A stretch of 15,851 nucleotides of DNA from JAWXVE01 sp044425575. Lineage in GTDB: Bacteria; Bacillota; Clostridia; Lachnospirales; Lachnospiraceae. The stretch spans positions 1 to 15,851 of the forward strand of contig JAWXVE010000054.1 in the NCBI GenBank assembly GCA_044425575.1. The letters are read 5' to 3'. Positions 1 through 8,281 of the stretch are shown here, piece by piece (within the stretch, counting starts at the first letter, position 1; the number at the start of each line of letters is the position of its first letter). The notes beneath the pieces are model-generated. The model was not told where the DNA came from. It was given only the letters and a program-made list of their open reading frames with translations, and ran no database searches. Both the position numbers and the translations under genes were made by a program.

Positions 1-930
1 CGTTCCAGATGCACTAGTGGTAGTTGGTTCACTACCATCCAACGTATAGTACAAGGTTGCATCTAATAAGTCTGTTGTAAGATTGACAATGGTACTTCTA
101 GGAATCTTGCTCCCACTCTCCACATCACTGGATACACCACCTGAATATTGACTAATCAAATAGGTGTAGGTGGCAATTTCACTAGAAGAATTCCCTGATA
201 ACTTGGCATACAGTTTTACCGTAACCATTTCTCCTGCTTCTCCATCAATCATAAAGCTTGTACCTGTGGTCACCATAGAATTCCCAACCTCAGAAGGATC
301 ACTTCCATCCGTTGTATAATAAATGGTAGCACCGTCTGCTCCATGAAAAGTGATAACCGTACCCCTTGCCACTGTTGAACCACTTGTAATAGAAGCGGTC
401 GGAAGTTCAATCTGTGCCATAGGCGTGAAATTAAAAGTAACTACCGTACTAGGCACTCCATCTTTCACTGTCATAGCCTTAATTGTTGTATCCTGCGTAA
501 TCACAAATGTCTGACTCTCATCATAGATAGGACTTGAGGTGCTTGGATCGACTGGCGTACTTCCATATGCGATTTCGTAATAAATAGATCCACCTTCTGT
601 AGTCGTACCAAGAGATACTTCTGTATTTAATTCTACACTTCCTGCAGATGGTGTTACATAAGGTGGCGATACAGCTGCTGGCAATTGGTAACTAAACGTC
701 ATTTGATTGCTATCATTCATGCCGGCTTTCTTGGCAATGGCCTTCACCTCAAAGTACCCTGATTCCGATAATGGTACTTCTATTCCACCAGAATAAGTGT
801 AAGTTGTCTTATGATTGTCTTCGCTAGTGGTGTAATAAATCGTAGCATCCGGTGTAGTAGACCAGATAATAATGCTTTGTCCCGGGTTTACTATAGTTTG
901 GCTATCTGTGTAGGTAGTTGGAAATGCAGT
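1..930 (-). repeat. Chitobiase C-terminal-like beta-sandwich repeats in the giant protein
   Basis: Four tandem units share a core of the form (D/G)A(T/S)(I/L)YYTx-DGS-P. The cores lie at about residue 1268 (DATIYYTTSEDN), 1357 (GGSIYYEI), 1440 (GATIYYTTDGSDPS) and 1532 (DATLYYTLDGSEPT), so the period is about 83-92 residues. Each core is followed by a turn and a strand of the type TVKLYAK or TIKAMTV. A weaker copy, TTTYYTMGYDTDG, lies near residue 1158. This matches the CHB_HEX_C_1-type repeat common in large Gram-positive surface proteins. The last unit is cut by the window edge. Unit boundaries are approximate. Confidence 0.8.
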
Positions 931-3900
931 AGGATCTGCTACTGTACCAAGTCCTCCAATATCATAGGTAAACGATGCCACATTGCTGTCTAATTTAGTA
1001 CCAGTATTATCTACTGAAAACGCTTTCACATAAAGTTTACTTGGCACGGTATCTCCAATTTCTCCCGCCCAAGATAAGATTCCTGTAGCAGTATCATACA
1101 CAGTTGAACTTGTAGTAGGATCTGCTAACTGGCTAATATTTGTAATACCATCTGTGTCATATCCCATGGTATAGTAAGTAGTTGTCTGATTCAAAACGGC
1201 AAGTTGCACATATTGAGTTGCTGTTATATCACTACCTGTTACAGAAGTTGGTGTAGTAACCAAGGATCTTGCTGTAGCTGTTACTGCATACCGTACCACT
1301 TCACTAGGTTGTGCATCACTTTGCCCTGAAATAAATGCTATGTAAATATCTTTGTCTGTACTTCCTTCATTTAATAAGTATGTTGGTAGATTCCCATCAT
1401 CATATTCTTTCAGTTCTAGTCCCTGAGTTGGTTGTAACTGGCACCAAGTAATCCCTCGCTTTACATAGTAGACATCTTCTAGGCCTACTAGATTCTTGTA
1501 ACCACTTGTACCATTGAGACTCTCCAATCTAGTAATAAGATCACCATCTGTCACCTCTTGTTCTTCTATATCAAATGAATTAGTAAGAGATATGGTGTCA
1601 CTTTGCATATACAAAATAATACTATTGCTTGGCACCGTTTGTAAGGTAATCTCGGTACCGTAACTAACTGCCTGAATCATACCTACTTCATCTCCACCTG
1701 TTGCGTTCACTGACTTTGTCATAATACTTAATACAACAGGAGACATCTGTTGCATATATTGCAACTTATACTCCACAGGGTCAAGCCATTTTGATATTCC
1801 ATCTGTCTTGTCATAAATCTGTACATACAAGTAGCTTGCTTCTACTGGAACTGTCATCTTCTCCTGACTCTCTACTACGATTCCATCTAGCAAATCACTA
1901 GACGTTACCTGCGTATTGGTAAAAGCATAGCGATAGGAAACGGTGCTACTAACTAATGCATCAGCTCCAGTTTGTGCAAAGGAAATCGTCTCACCTGCTA
2001 CTACGGTATTCATACCATTTGTCATCATTTCCCCATCACTATCTAGATTCGCAAGATGATCCTCATTTTTCAAAGTAATCACAGGCAATGTTTGGATTCC
2101 CAATGGATAAGTATATAATTCTTCTGCAATTGCCACACCACTTGTGGTATTATACTTCACCTTTTTCAAATAAAGGTTATAGTCGCCAATGTAACTAGGA
2201 ATCGTTAAAGTAGCACTAGCGCCACTACTAGTAGCATCTACGTAAAATAAAGTCGTGGAATCTACAGATGAATCACTAGACATAGACCATGTATACTTGG
2301 TTCCTATGGCATTGGTATTGTAAATATCATCATCTTTAATGGTAATGGTGTTACCAGCTATTACTGCTGTGGTACTGTCATTGGCTAGGATAATCGTATC
2401 AGAACCACTATCAGTCTGGAAGATAGATGTGGTAACCTGATTTGGTGAATCTGGAGTGTACGCACCAATTGTTAAGGTATACTGTGCCACTCCACTATTG
2501 GCCGTAGTAGAATTATCCCCTAGTGTAATAGCACTAATGGACACAGAATTACCAATTAGTTCTCCTACTACAAATCCCGTATCAGTGTCAGTATACAATT
2601 GAATGGTGGTTAAATCTTGGTTAGATGTAATCTTATGATACCCATCTACATCTTGTAAGTAATAGTCCCCACCATGTGATACAACTGTAGTTCCTAGCAC
2701 TTGGGTATATCCTGTTAAATTGTCTAAAGATGTTACCTCAGAAGCTATACCTATGGTATTATCTGCGCTTCCCACTAGGTATACCACACCATCTGAATCC
2801 GTTTGAGACACAAATCCCAAGATATCACCACCATTGCTTAGGGTAGAATTAGAAGTCAGATCTTCACCACTAGAATCTCGTAAAGTTGCCTGACTAATAT
2901 TCTCTACAAAAGTAAAGGTATATTGCTTTATAGGCCAATACACAGTAGTAGAATCAATGGTTTGTGTATCTTGAATATAGAGGTACGTGGTGCCTGTAGT
3001 TGGTGTAATGGGAATAGCTTCTCCAGTTGTCCCCCTAGCCAATGTACTGCTAGAGTTCCCTGATGATACTTGGTATCGAAATCCGTTACTACTACTCTCC
3101 TGAGTACTTATAGTCACCGATGGATTAGGTGTATAGGATGTATTAATACTAGTTGTACTATCTGCATTAATGTCTACTTCATTATAAGTTACCGTTGCCT
3201 CTTCTAATATTATTTCAGTTAACGGATACGTAAAGTCTTTGGAAATACCGCTAATAGTTGTGCGAATATGCAGATGCGTCATACCAGTTTCAATGGATAC
3301 TGCACTTGGTACATTGGCAAAAACAGCGTTGTCTTCAACAATTTCCGATTCACTTAGGAGATAAGCCACTGTTGCATTTGTCTCAGAATCTGTAATCGTA
3401 AAAGTATCACCTGCCCCATAAAGGGTTTCACTATTTTGTTCCAGAGTTACCGTACCATTTAGAGTACCATCTTCTGTAGTTGAAAAACTTGTATGTGTTA
3501 AGGTGACGGTAGGTTCGCTCACTGTAACTTCTTCTATGCAAAAGACTTCACTCAGTAAAGTTCGTTGATTCAAATACCCCCCGTTAGATATAGCTGGTGT
3601 TACCACTTGAATGTGGAGGTATGATGTGTCAGTTACACCAGTAGTTGTGATGGTGGTCATATCTGCAGTGATCGATGAAGATTTCCAAGATGTTGGGGCT
3701 GTGCTCTCATCGCCACTCCACTCATATTGAAATGTGTCTCCAGTAGTACCACCACCGATCGTACTAGTAAGCTCCGAATCTGCAAGAATGTAATTAAGCG
3801 TAGTGTTAGAACTAGCGTAAGTCGTCAAATCCTTGGCATCCACATCTGTAAGCGTTTGGGTTGGCACACTTCTTACTTCAATTGGATAGAAATACCCTTC

Positions 3901-4659
3901 ACTTCTGGTAATATCTTCATCTGTCGTATCCGTAAAGGTTTGCTCAATATAGAGATAGGTATTTGAGGTATTCGCAACAGAAATACCAGTTGTTGGTACG
4001 TCAGCAGATGACGAAGGCACACTATTCATAGTTGTAAAAGCGTATTCATATGTATAAGTACTAGTATCACTAGGTTGGTCGATCTTATCCCCCGCTACTA
4101 GCATAGTGGTACCACTAGTAGTCATCCTACCAAAAGTTCCACTCTCTTGATAAGTCACCGTAAGGGTAGGTGCTTCCATTTCTGCGATTACGTAAACACT
4201 GTATTCTCCTAGATAGCTATCATCACTTTTACTATCACCCAAGTATAACGTATACGCACCTTCTGTTCCTGGTAATTCTAGCGTCTTATTAGTACCAATG
4301 TCACTTAAGGCAACCGTAGTCTCTGCACTGTTATCTGGCGTATTACTATCATCCTCAACTTCCACAAAAGCATAATGAGTGACACTATCTATATCTATAT
4401 CTATATCTATCAAACTACTATCACACACCACATCCCCCGCCATAATGACTTGGGTGCCACTCTCACTCAAAGTTACTGTTTCACTTGCACTTGTTCCTGT
4501 CAGTGTAATATTCCCTAAGCTAGTTTCATTAGCATACAGATTCAAGCCAGCTAGTAGAATGCCTGCTAGTGCAAGTACCATGCCACCAAAACCAAGCATA
4601 CGCTGTACCATATGACCATTTTCTACTCTCTTTTGTTTCCACTCCTTAGGGTATATCAT
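1..4659 (-). CDS. Giant secreted or membrane-anchored beta-sandwich repeat protein (3' end outside window)
   Basis: Reading from ATG at 4659, the frame stays open to base 1, giving 1553 codons with no stop; the C-terminus is missing. AAGGAG lies 9 bases before the start. Residues 1-20 are charged and polar, residues 21-43 form one hydrophobic segment (MLGFGGMVLALAGILLAGLN), and LYA-NE follows as a possible signal peptidase site; an uncleaved signal anchor is equally possible. The rest is rich in Thr, Ser and Asp and nearly free of Cys, as in exported surface proteins. Residues about 50-1000 carry Ig-like units recurring roughly every 115 residues, each ending in a YLYIQ-type strand. Residues about 1240-1553 carry four units resembling the chitobiase/beta-hexosaminidase C-terminal repeat (GATIYYTTDGSDPS). 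The gene starts 30 bp after the upstream AAA+ ATPase and is probably cotranscribed with it. Its role is unknown: surface adhesin, fibre or anchor of an injection system are all inference. No catalytic domain is visible. Confidence 0.88.
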   Translation of the reverse strand, partial: MIYPKEWKQKRVENGHMVQRMLGFGGMVLALAGILLAGLNLYANETSLGNITLTGTSASETVTLSESGTQVIMAGDVVCDSSLIDIDIDIDSVTHYAFVEVEDDSNTPDNSAETTVALSDIGTNKTLELPGTEGAYTLYLGDSKSDDSYLGEYSVYVIAEMEAPTLTVTYQESGTFGRMTTSGTTMLVAGDKIDQPSDTSTYTYEYAFTTMNSVPSSSADVPTTGISVANTSNTYLYIEQTFTDTTDEDITRSEGYFYPIEVRSVPTQTLTDVDAKDLTTYASSNTTLNYILADSELTSTIGGGTTGDTFQYEWSGDESTAPTSWKSSSITADMTTITTTGVTDTSYLHIQVVTPAISNGGYLNQRTLLSEVFCIEEVTVSEPTVTLTHTSFSTTEDGTLNGTVTLEQNSETLYGAGDTFTITDSETNATVAYLLSESEIVEDNAVFANVPSAVSIETGMTHLHIRTTISGISKDFTYPLTEIILEEATVTYNEVDINADSTTSINTSYTPNPSVTISTQESSSNGFRYQVSSGNSSSTLARGTTGEAIPITPTTGTTYLYIQDTQTIDSTTVYWPIKQYTFTFVENISQATLRDSSGEDLTSNSTLSNGGDILGFVSQTDSDGVVYLVGSADNTIGIASEVTSLDNLTGYTQVLGTTVVSHGGDYYLQDVDGYHKITSNQDLTTIQLYTDTDTGFVVGELIGNSVSISAITLGDNSTTANSGVAQYTLTIGAYTPDSPNQVTTSIFQTDSGSDTIILANDSTTAVIAGNTITIKDDDIYNTNAIGTKYTWSMSSDSSVDSTTLFYVDATSSGASATLTIPSYIGDYNLYLKKVKYNTTSGVAIAEELYTYPLGIQTLPVITLKNEDHLANLDSDGEMMTNGMNTVVAGETISFAQTGADALVSSTVSYRYAFTNTQVTSSDLLDGIVVESQEKMTVPVEASYLYVQIYDKTDGISKWLDPVEYKLQYMQQMSPVVLSIMTKSVNATGGDEVGMIQAVSYGTEITLQTVPSNSIILYMQSDTISLTNSFDIEEQEVTDGDLITRLESLNGTSGYKNLVGLEDVYYVKRGITWCQLQPTQGLELKEYDDGNLPTYLLNEGSTDKDIYIAFISGQSDAQPSEVVRYAVTATARSLVTTPTSVTGSDITATQYVQLAVLNQTTTYYTMGYDTDGITNISQLADPTTSSTVYDTATGILSWAGEIGDTVPSKLYVKAFSVDNTGTKLDSNVASFTYDIGGLGTVADPTAFPTTYTDSQTIVNPGQSIIIWSTTPDATIYYTTSEDNHKTTYTYSGGIEVPLSESGYFEVKAIAKKAGMNDSNQMTFSYQLPAAVSPPYVTPSAGSVELNTEVSLGTTTEGGSIYYEIAYGSTPVDPSTSSPIYDESQTFVITQDTTIKAMTVKDGVPSTVVTFNFTPMAQIELPTASITSGSTVARGTVITFHGADGATIYYTTDGSDPSEVGNSMVTTGTSFMIDGEAGEMVTVKLYAKLSGNSSSEIATYTYLISQYSGGVSSDVESGSKIPRSTIVNLTTDLLDATLYYTLDGSEPTTTSASGT
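1800..4270 (-). repeat. Degenerate Ig-like repeats of about 115 residues with YLYIQ end strands
   Basis: The same strand motif returns along the protein: YTLYLG near residue 137, TYLYIEQ near 231, SYLHIQV near 345, THLHIRT near 463, TYLYIQD near 560, YNLYLKK near 828 and SYLYVQI near 945. Most intervals are 94-118 residues. Several copies are preceded by a segment like AGDT(F/I)xI and a Y-rich strand, which fits tandem immunoglobulin-like beta sandwiches. A less clear unit (AQYTLTIGAY, near 715) fills part of the 560-828 gap. The units are strongly diverged in DNA, so the array is old. No named family is claimed. Confidence 0.6.
4387..4410 (-). repeat. Perfect hexanucleotide microsatellite (4 copies)
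   Basis: Four exact tandem copies of atctat on the plus strand encode four Ile-Asp dipeptides (residues 84-91) near the mature N-terminus of the giant protein. The unit is a multiple of three, so gain or loss of copies would change length without breaking the frame. Confidence 0.9.
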
Positions 4660-4689
4660 ACACACGTTCTCCTTTGTATCACTGGCATA

Positions 4690-6552
4690 CTACTGTGCCA
4701 GATAAGCATCTACCACATCTTGTTGTGATTGACTTAAGTTCTTGCCGATTTTACTATATTCATTCTGAATCCCATCTAAGATGTGTTTCATAGAAATATC
4801 CATTCCTTCCCCTTTGGCTAGATAAGCACCATGTAAAGCTGCACTCTTAATGGCTGCGCCAGATAACTCAAACGCTTGGGATAATGTTAAGTAGTCTAGG
4901 TCGCTAGACACACTTGCTTCCTTGGGAAAGATGGTCTCCCATAAAGATAGGCGCAATTTCTGATCTGGCAATGGAAAGTGAACCATATAGGAGATTCGTC
5001 TGCGAAAGGCATCATCAAAGTTCTGCAATAAGTTGGTTGCTAGAATAGATACCCCACCGTACTGTTCAATTCTCTGTAAGAGATAAGCCGTTTCAGCATT
5101 GGAGTAACGGTCCTGTGCATCGGATACATCGCTTCGCTTAGCAAAAAGTGCATCTGCTTCATCGAATAATAAAATGCAATTGCACTTATCTGCTTCCTCA
5201 AATATTTTGCCGATGTTCTTCTGGGTCTCTCCAATGTATTTGCTAATTAATTGGGACAAATCCACACGGTATAGTGGCATTCCTAATTCATGTGCCATTA
5301 CTTGAGCCGCCATAGTCTTACCTGTTCCTGGTGACCCATAGAAGAGTAAAGTCATTCCATTTCCGTATGCAAACTTTTCCTGAAATCCCCATTCTTCTAG
5401 CACTGCTTCCTTGGCTGCAATCATTTTACATATCTTGCGTAATTGTGTTTCTTGTGCTTGTGGTACTTTTAACTCCTCTAAGGAGCGTGTAGTAGGCAAC
5501 ATGGTTAAGTTGGTGGAATTAGTCTGGTGTACATAAGATTCCACATGATGATTGCCACTTATGAGAGCAAGGCATAGATTCTTGCAATAACGCAAGTAGG
5601 CACCTACTCCTAACTGTCTAGAAGCAATTTGGTCTTTGGTCACATTTGGTGGCAATTTATCACTGCAATCATAATCATGGAGTAACTGTTCTATGATTTC
5701 CATCTTTAATTGCTTACTAGGCGGTTCCACATAGTGCTGAATCATCCCATATCCACAATCAAGTTCGATTGCATATGGCTTATCCTGTATGAGTACCACC
5801 AAGGAATAGGTGGTAGATAATTGCTGTAATAATACTTCTTGGTTAGAGCTACCTGCCCAAATAACTGGTAACGTATCATAGAAGATACTAGTAAGCATTA
5901 ATTCATATAGCTCATAAGGCGAATAAGTAGTGCGGTCAGCTTCTAAGAGAATATATGCCACTTTTGATAAGGCACTTATTTGATCCACTAAATAGCGTCT
6001 TCCGCTCCCCTTTGCTCCCCATAAGACCATTGCCACATTGTGTTCCCCTATGCCTCTTCCTTCTATTAAGCGTACTGCTTCCTCTATTAGGGACTTGTTG
6101 CCATAGATTTCCCCTATAGGTGCATAACGAAATTCCATACCTGCTGGTAATTGTGGCGAACATTCTTCTAAAAACGACAATAACACGGGTGATAATTGTA
6201 TGGTATCACTCGTGTGTAGGAAGCACTCTTTTCTTATGTGATCCTGCTCACCTTTTGGGTAAGGTCGCATATTCTTAGTATATCGTTCATAGGATATGAT
6301 AGGATTCTCTTCTTTCGTCTGTTGCCACAGATAACACGCCACTAATTCTTCATAGGGCGACCATTCTAGCAAAGTACTGGCTCGTTCAAAGGGAAGTATT
6401 GTTCCCGTATCTCTCACTTCCTCTATGACTTCTTTTACCTTGCGGTACAATGCTTCTACTTCTGAGATTTGCCCTGTATTACCGCTGGCAATTTGTGCGC
6501 CTACCTCTTGCAGTCTTCTATTTAATTGATCCTTATAATTCTGATTCCCCAT
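4690..6552 (-). CDS. AAA+ ATPase, Afp15/Pvc15-like (contractile injection system type), copy 1
   Basis: The protein has 620 residues. The N-terminal ~140 residues are helical. A degenerate AAA domain follows (about 145-330); its P-loop reads GAKGSGRRY (179-187), with Arg where the catalytic Lys should be and no acidic Walker B. The second AAA domain (about 385-605) is intact: Walker A GSPGTGKT (406-413), DLSQLISKYIGET, Walker B LLFDEAD (461-467), DRYSNAETAYLLQR, sensor-1 ATN (505-507) and arginine fingers RRR (517-519). This motif set is typical of the ATPases encoded in extracellular contractile injection clusters (Afp15, Pvc15), which have been linked to particle assembly and cargo loading; which applies here is not known. 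GAGGG 6 bases before ATG supports the start. It lies 19 bp after the 271-residue gene and 30 bp before the giant repeat gene. A general Cdc48-like or membrane-protease AAA role is less likely, because no protease domain and no VCP N-domain is seen. Confidence 0.9.
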   Translation of the reverse strand: MGNQNYKDQLNRRLQEVGAQIASGNTGQISEVEALYRKVKEVIEEVRDTGTILPFERASTLLEWSPYEELVACYLWQQTKEENPIISYERYTKNMRPYPKGEQDHIRKECFLHTSDTIQLSPVLLSFLEECSPQLPAGMEFRYAPIGEIYGNKSLIEEAVRLIEGRGIGEHNVAMVLWGAKGSGRRYLVDQISALSKVAYILLEADRTTYSPYELYELMLTSIFYDTLPVIWAGSSNQEVLLQQLSTTYSLVVLIQDKPYAIELDCGYGMIQHYVEPPSKQLKMEIIEQLLHDYDCSDKLPPNVTKDQIASRQLGVGAYLRYCKNLCLALISGNHHVESYVHQTNSTNLTMLPTTRSLEELKVPQAQETQLRKICKMIAAKEAVLEEWGFQEKFAYGNGMTLLFYGSPGTGKTMAAQVMAHELGMPLYRVDLSQLISKYIGETQKNIGKIFEEADKCNCILLFDEADALFAKRSDVSDAQDRYSNAETAYLLQRIEQYGGVSILATNLLQNFDDAFRRRISYMVHFPLPDQKLRLSLWETIFPKEASVSSDLDYLTLSQAFELSGAAIKSAALHGAYLAKGEGMDISMKHILDGIQNEYSKIGKNLSQSQQDVVDAYLAQ

Positions 6553-6571
6553 TGATACCCTCTATGTATTC

Positions 6572-7387
6572 TTATGATTCTTCCTCTTCATCACTACCTG
6601 CTTGGGCCTCTCGTTTGGCAAGTTCTGCTTCTTGCTCTGCTCGGTAGTAGGCAAACATTTCATTCTTTTGAATATCTACTGCATAATTCATCTTCCGTAA
6701 GAAGGAGATTCCACTTGCTTCTTTCCGTTCAATTAACATTTGCAAGTAATTCTCTTCCTGTAAATAATATTTAGAATCCTCTAGTAAGGATGTATTCTCT
6801 TCATGACGACTTTCTCTACTTTGTATGGCGACGGTTTCTTTAATTGCCTTCTGTTTCCCTGCCAGTTCGTGTCTTCGTGCACGCTCATCATAAGTGGTAA
6901 AGAATGGAAGTGTCTTATCTACCGATACATTTCTATTGGCCTTTACAAAAGAACCAATGACTCCTCTATCCCACATATTGGTTTGGCGATTGTAGAGGAA
7001 CATGGTATTACTTGCCGCCTTTCTACCATTTGCCTCTTGCTTCTTACGACGCCTTTGCATAATATAAGAGATATCTTCTGCCCGAATCTGACGTTCTCGG
7101 TCTGTGCTCACCGTATCGTAACGAGATGTTTTCGTGCGTGCAATGACGAAAGTCCTCTTCTGCACTGGGTGATATGCCATTTGAAATTGTAGAAACATAT
7201 TCTGAGCATGAAGAATTCGATCACAGGAAAATTTAGAACCCAGAATATCGTTTCGAACCCCCTCTAACTTCTTATGTTCTAAGAAGTGCTCCACTCGTAC
7301 GTGGTAGGGATTGGTAATACGATCATTGGATTCTTTCCACTGCTTCATTAATTCTTCTTGTTCATATACTGCATCACTTACAGGCAT
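6572..7387 (-). CDS. Charged helical protein of unknown family, first gene of the ATPase-1 operon
   Basis: I do not recognise this protein. The start chosen is ATG at 7387 (271 residues), because GAGGGG sits 8 bases before it; an in-frame GTG at 7396 overlaps that Shine-Dalgarno sequence and is unlikely. The chain has no signal peptide or membrane segment, so it should be cytosolic. It is rich in Arg, Lys, Glu and Gln, with a very basic patch (MQRRRKKQ, about residues 110-117) and an apparently folded middle with aromatic residues (MFLYNRQTNMWDRGVIGSF). The C-terminal third is strongly helical, may form a coiled coil, and ends in an acidic tail, GSDEEEES. Its place 19 bp before an Afp15-like ATPase suggests a partner, adaptor or substrate of that ATPase, or a particle component. 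That is inference from context only. Confidence 0.85.
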   Translation of the reverse strand: MPVSDAVYEQEELMKQWKESNDRITNPYHVRVEHFLEHKKLEGVRNDILGSKFSCDRILHAQNMFLQFQMAYHPVQKRTFVIARTKTSRYDTVSTDRERQIRAEDISYIMQRRRKKQEANGRKAASNTMFLYNRQTNMWDRGVIGSFVKANRNVSVDKTLPFFTTYDERARRHELAGKQKAIKETVAIQSRESRHEENTSLLEDSKYYLQEENYLQMLIERKEASGISFLRKMNYAVDIQKNEMFAYYRAEQEAELAKREAQAGSDEEEES

Positions 7388-7395
7388 GGCGGTCA

Positions 7396-7401
7396 CCCCT
7401 C
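7396..7401 (-). promoter_or_regulatory. Ribosome binding site fixing the start of the 271-residue gene
   Basis: The minus strand reads AAAGAGGGGTG. GAGGGG is 8 bases before the ATG at 7387 but overlaps the GTG at 7396. This selects the downstream start and removes three residues from the longest reading. Confidence 0.7.
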
Positions 7402-7562
7402 TTTATTGCCATTTGCTTAGTTGTTTTAGACCGATACACTACAATCACACAATACCATGACAAAATAATAACAAGTAGAGGACATGATACACATCCTCTA
7501 CTTGTTATTATACTAAATGTCTTTTAAAATACACCTACCCAAAGGAGTAGTATTCTAACACC
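7397..7562. other. Intergenic region between the two-component operon and ATPase-1 operon
   Basis: These 166 bases hold the hairpin at 7465-7511 and, between it and the 271-residue gene, about 65 bases where a promoter for the ATPase-1 operon would have to lie if the hairpin stops transcription. No pair of boxes near consensus is visible on the minus strand there, so the operon may use an activator-dependent promoter or depend on read-through. Confidence 0.5.
7465..7511 (-). terminator. Intrinsic terminator with a perfect 18-bp stem after the two-component operon
   Basis: Arms 7465-7482 and 7494-7511 are perfectly complementary over 18 bp, with an 11-base loop. On the minus strand the stem runs into TTTTGTCA, a short T tract. 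It lies about 50 bp after the response-regulator stop, where a terminator is expected, and before the next operon. The stem is AT-rich at its base and the T tract is modest, so partial read-through is possible. The T-poor other side makes it less likely to work on the plus strand. Confidence 0.75.
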
Positions 7563-8237
7563 TTACCACTGTTCTAACAGGTATCCCTCTGAACGTTTTG
7601 ACGTAATATAGAATCCACTTTCCTGAGACCTTAACTTCTTTTTCAGTCTTGAAATCACAGTCCATAAGACTTTGCTATCCACTCCAATGGTTGTCCCCCA
7701 TACACATTGATAAATATCTTCCTTTTTCACTACGTAATTAATATTTTGTGCCAATATTAATAAAACTGCAAATTCCTTGGGTGTTAAGAGCAAATCTTCC
7801 CCTTCAAAGGTAGCTCGAAGTGAGGTCTGATTCATCTCAAGCTCACCAATCTGCATAACCTGCGGTTGTACAGCAGTCGATACACTGCGTATACGCACCT
7901 CAATACGGGCAATGAATACACCTAAATCATATGGCTTTGCCAGATAATCATCACCACCTGCTCGTAATCCTGCAATAATATCTCGATTATCACCAAGAGC
8001 ACTAAGAAACAGAATTGGAATATGATACTTCTCTTGTATCTCCCCACAGAAGTCTAACCCACTTCCGTCAGGAAGCATCACGTCTAGCACCACAAGAGCT
8101 ACATCGTGAAACTCCAACATCTCTTTCCCTTGTTTAATTGTCTCTGCACATAAAATCTGATATCCCCTCATTCGTAATGCAATTGCATTAATCTTCATAA
8201 TATGTGCATTGTCTTCTACTAATAAAATGGTTGCCAT
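7563..8237 (-). CDS. OmpR/PhoB-family response regulator
   Basis: The start is taken as ATG at 8237 (224 residues, MATILLVEDN), because AGGGGAG lies 5 bases before it; the upstream ATG at 8255 would place this Shine-Dalgarno sequence inside the gene. The receiver domain (about 1-115) has the acidic pair E8-D9, phosphoacceptor D52 in VVLDVMLPDGSG, switch residue S79, and K101 in the AKPYD motif. The winged-helix DNA-binding domain (about 125-224) shows LLLTPKEFAVLLILAQN, VWG, and SRLKKKL leading to the wing SKRSEGYLLEQW. All phosphorylation residues are present, so the protein should be controlled in the normal way. It starts 44 bp after the histidine kinase stop and is its evident partner. 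Targets are not known. The adjacent ATPase-1 operon, beginning just past the terminator, is the natural candidate. Confidence 0.95.
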   Translation of the reverse strand: MATILLVEDNAHIMKINAIALRMRGYQILCAETIKQGKEMLEFHDVALVVLDVMLPDGSGLDFCGEIQEKYHIPILFLSALGDNRDIIAGLRAGGDDYLAKPYDLGVFIARIEVRIRSVSTAVQPQVMQIGELEMNQTSLRATFEGEDLLLTPKEFAVLLILAQNINYVVKKEDIYQCVWGTTIGVDSKVLWTVISRLKKKLRSQESGFYITSKRSEGYLLEQW

Positions 8238-8242
8238 GTTCT

Positions 8243-8249
8243 CTCCCCT
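8243..8249 (-). promoter_or_regulatory. Ribosome binding site fixing the response regulator start
   Basis: AGGGGAG on the minus strand lies 5 bases before ATG 8237 and inside the longer reading from ATG 8255. It supports the shorter protein beginning MATILLVED, the normal beginning of a receiver domain. Confidence 0.8.
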
Positions 8250-8281
8250 GTACATTTACTTATGTATTTCAACTATCCATT

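Noticed and set aside
4379..4615. Plus-strand frame opposite the N-terminus of the giant protein
   Set aside because: Its Ser-Ile repeats are the complement of the hexanucleotide microsatellite. The minus strand has the signal peptide, Shine-Dalgarno sequence and a 1553-codon open frame.
1..4659. Left third of the window as non-coding or as a decayed gene
   Set aside because: The whole stretch reads without a stop or frameshift in one minus-strand frame, with a signal sequence and regular repeats, so it is one intact gene cut by the window edge.
6803..7192. Plus-strand frame of 129 codons inside the 271-residue gene
   Set aside because: No ribosome binding site and no recognisable protein; its residues are those expected from the antisense of a charged helical gene. 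It is fully contained in a better-supported minus-strand gene.
7507..7512. TATAAT on the minus strand within the hairpin arm, as a promoter for the ATPase-1 operon
   Set aside because: No -35-like hexamer 16-18 bases upstream, and the start point would fall inside the hairpin. It is better explained as part of the AT-rich terminator stem.
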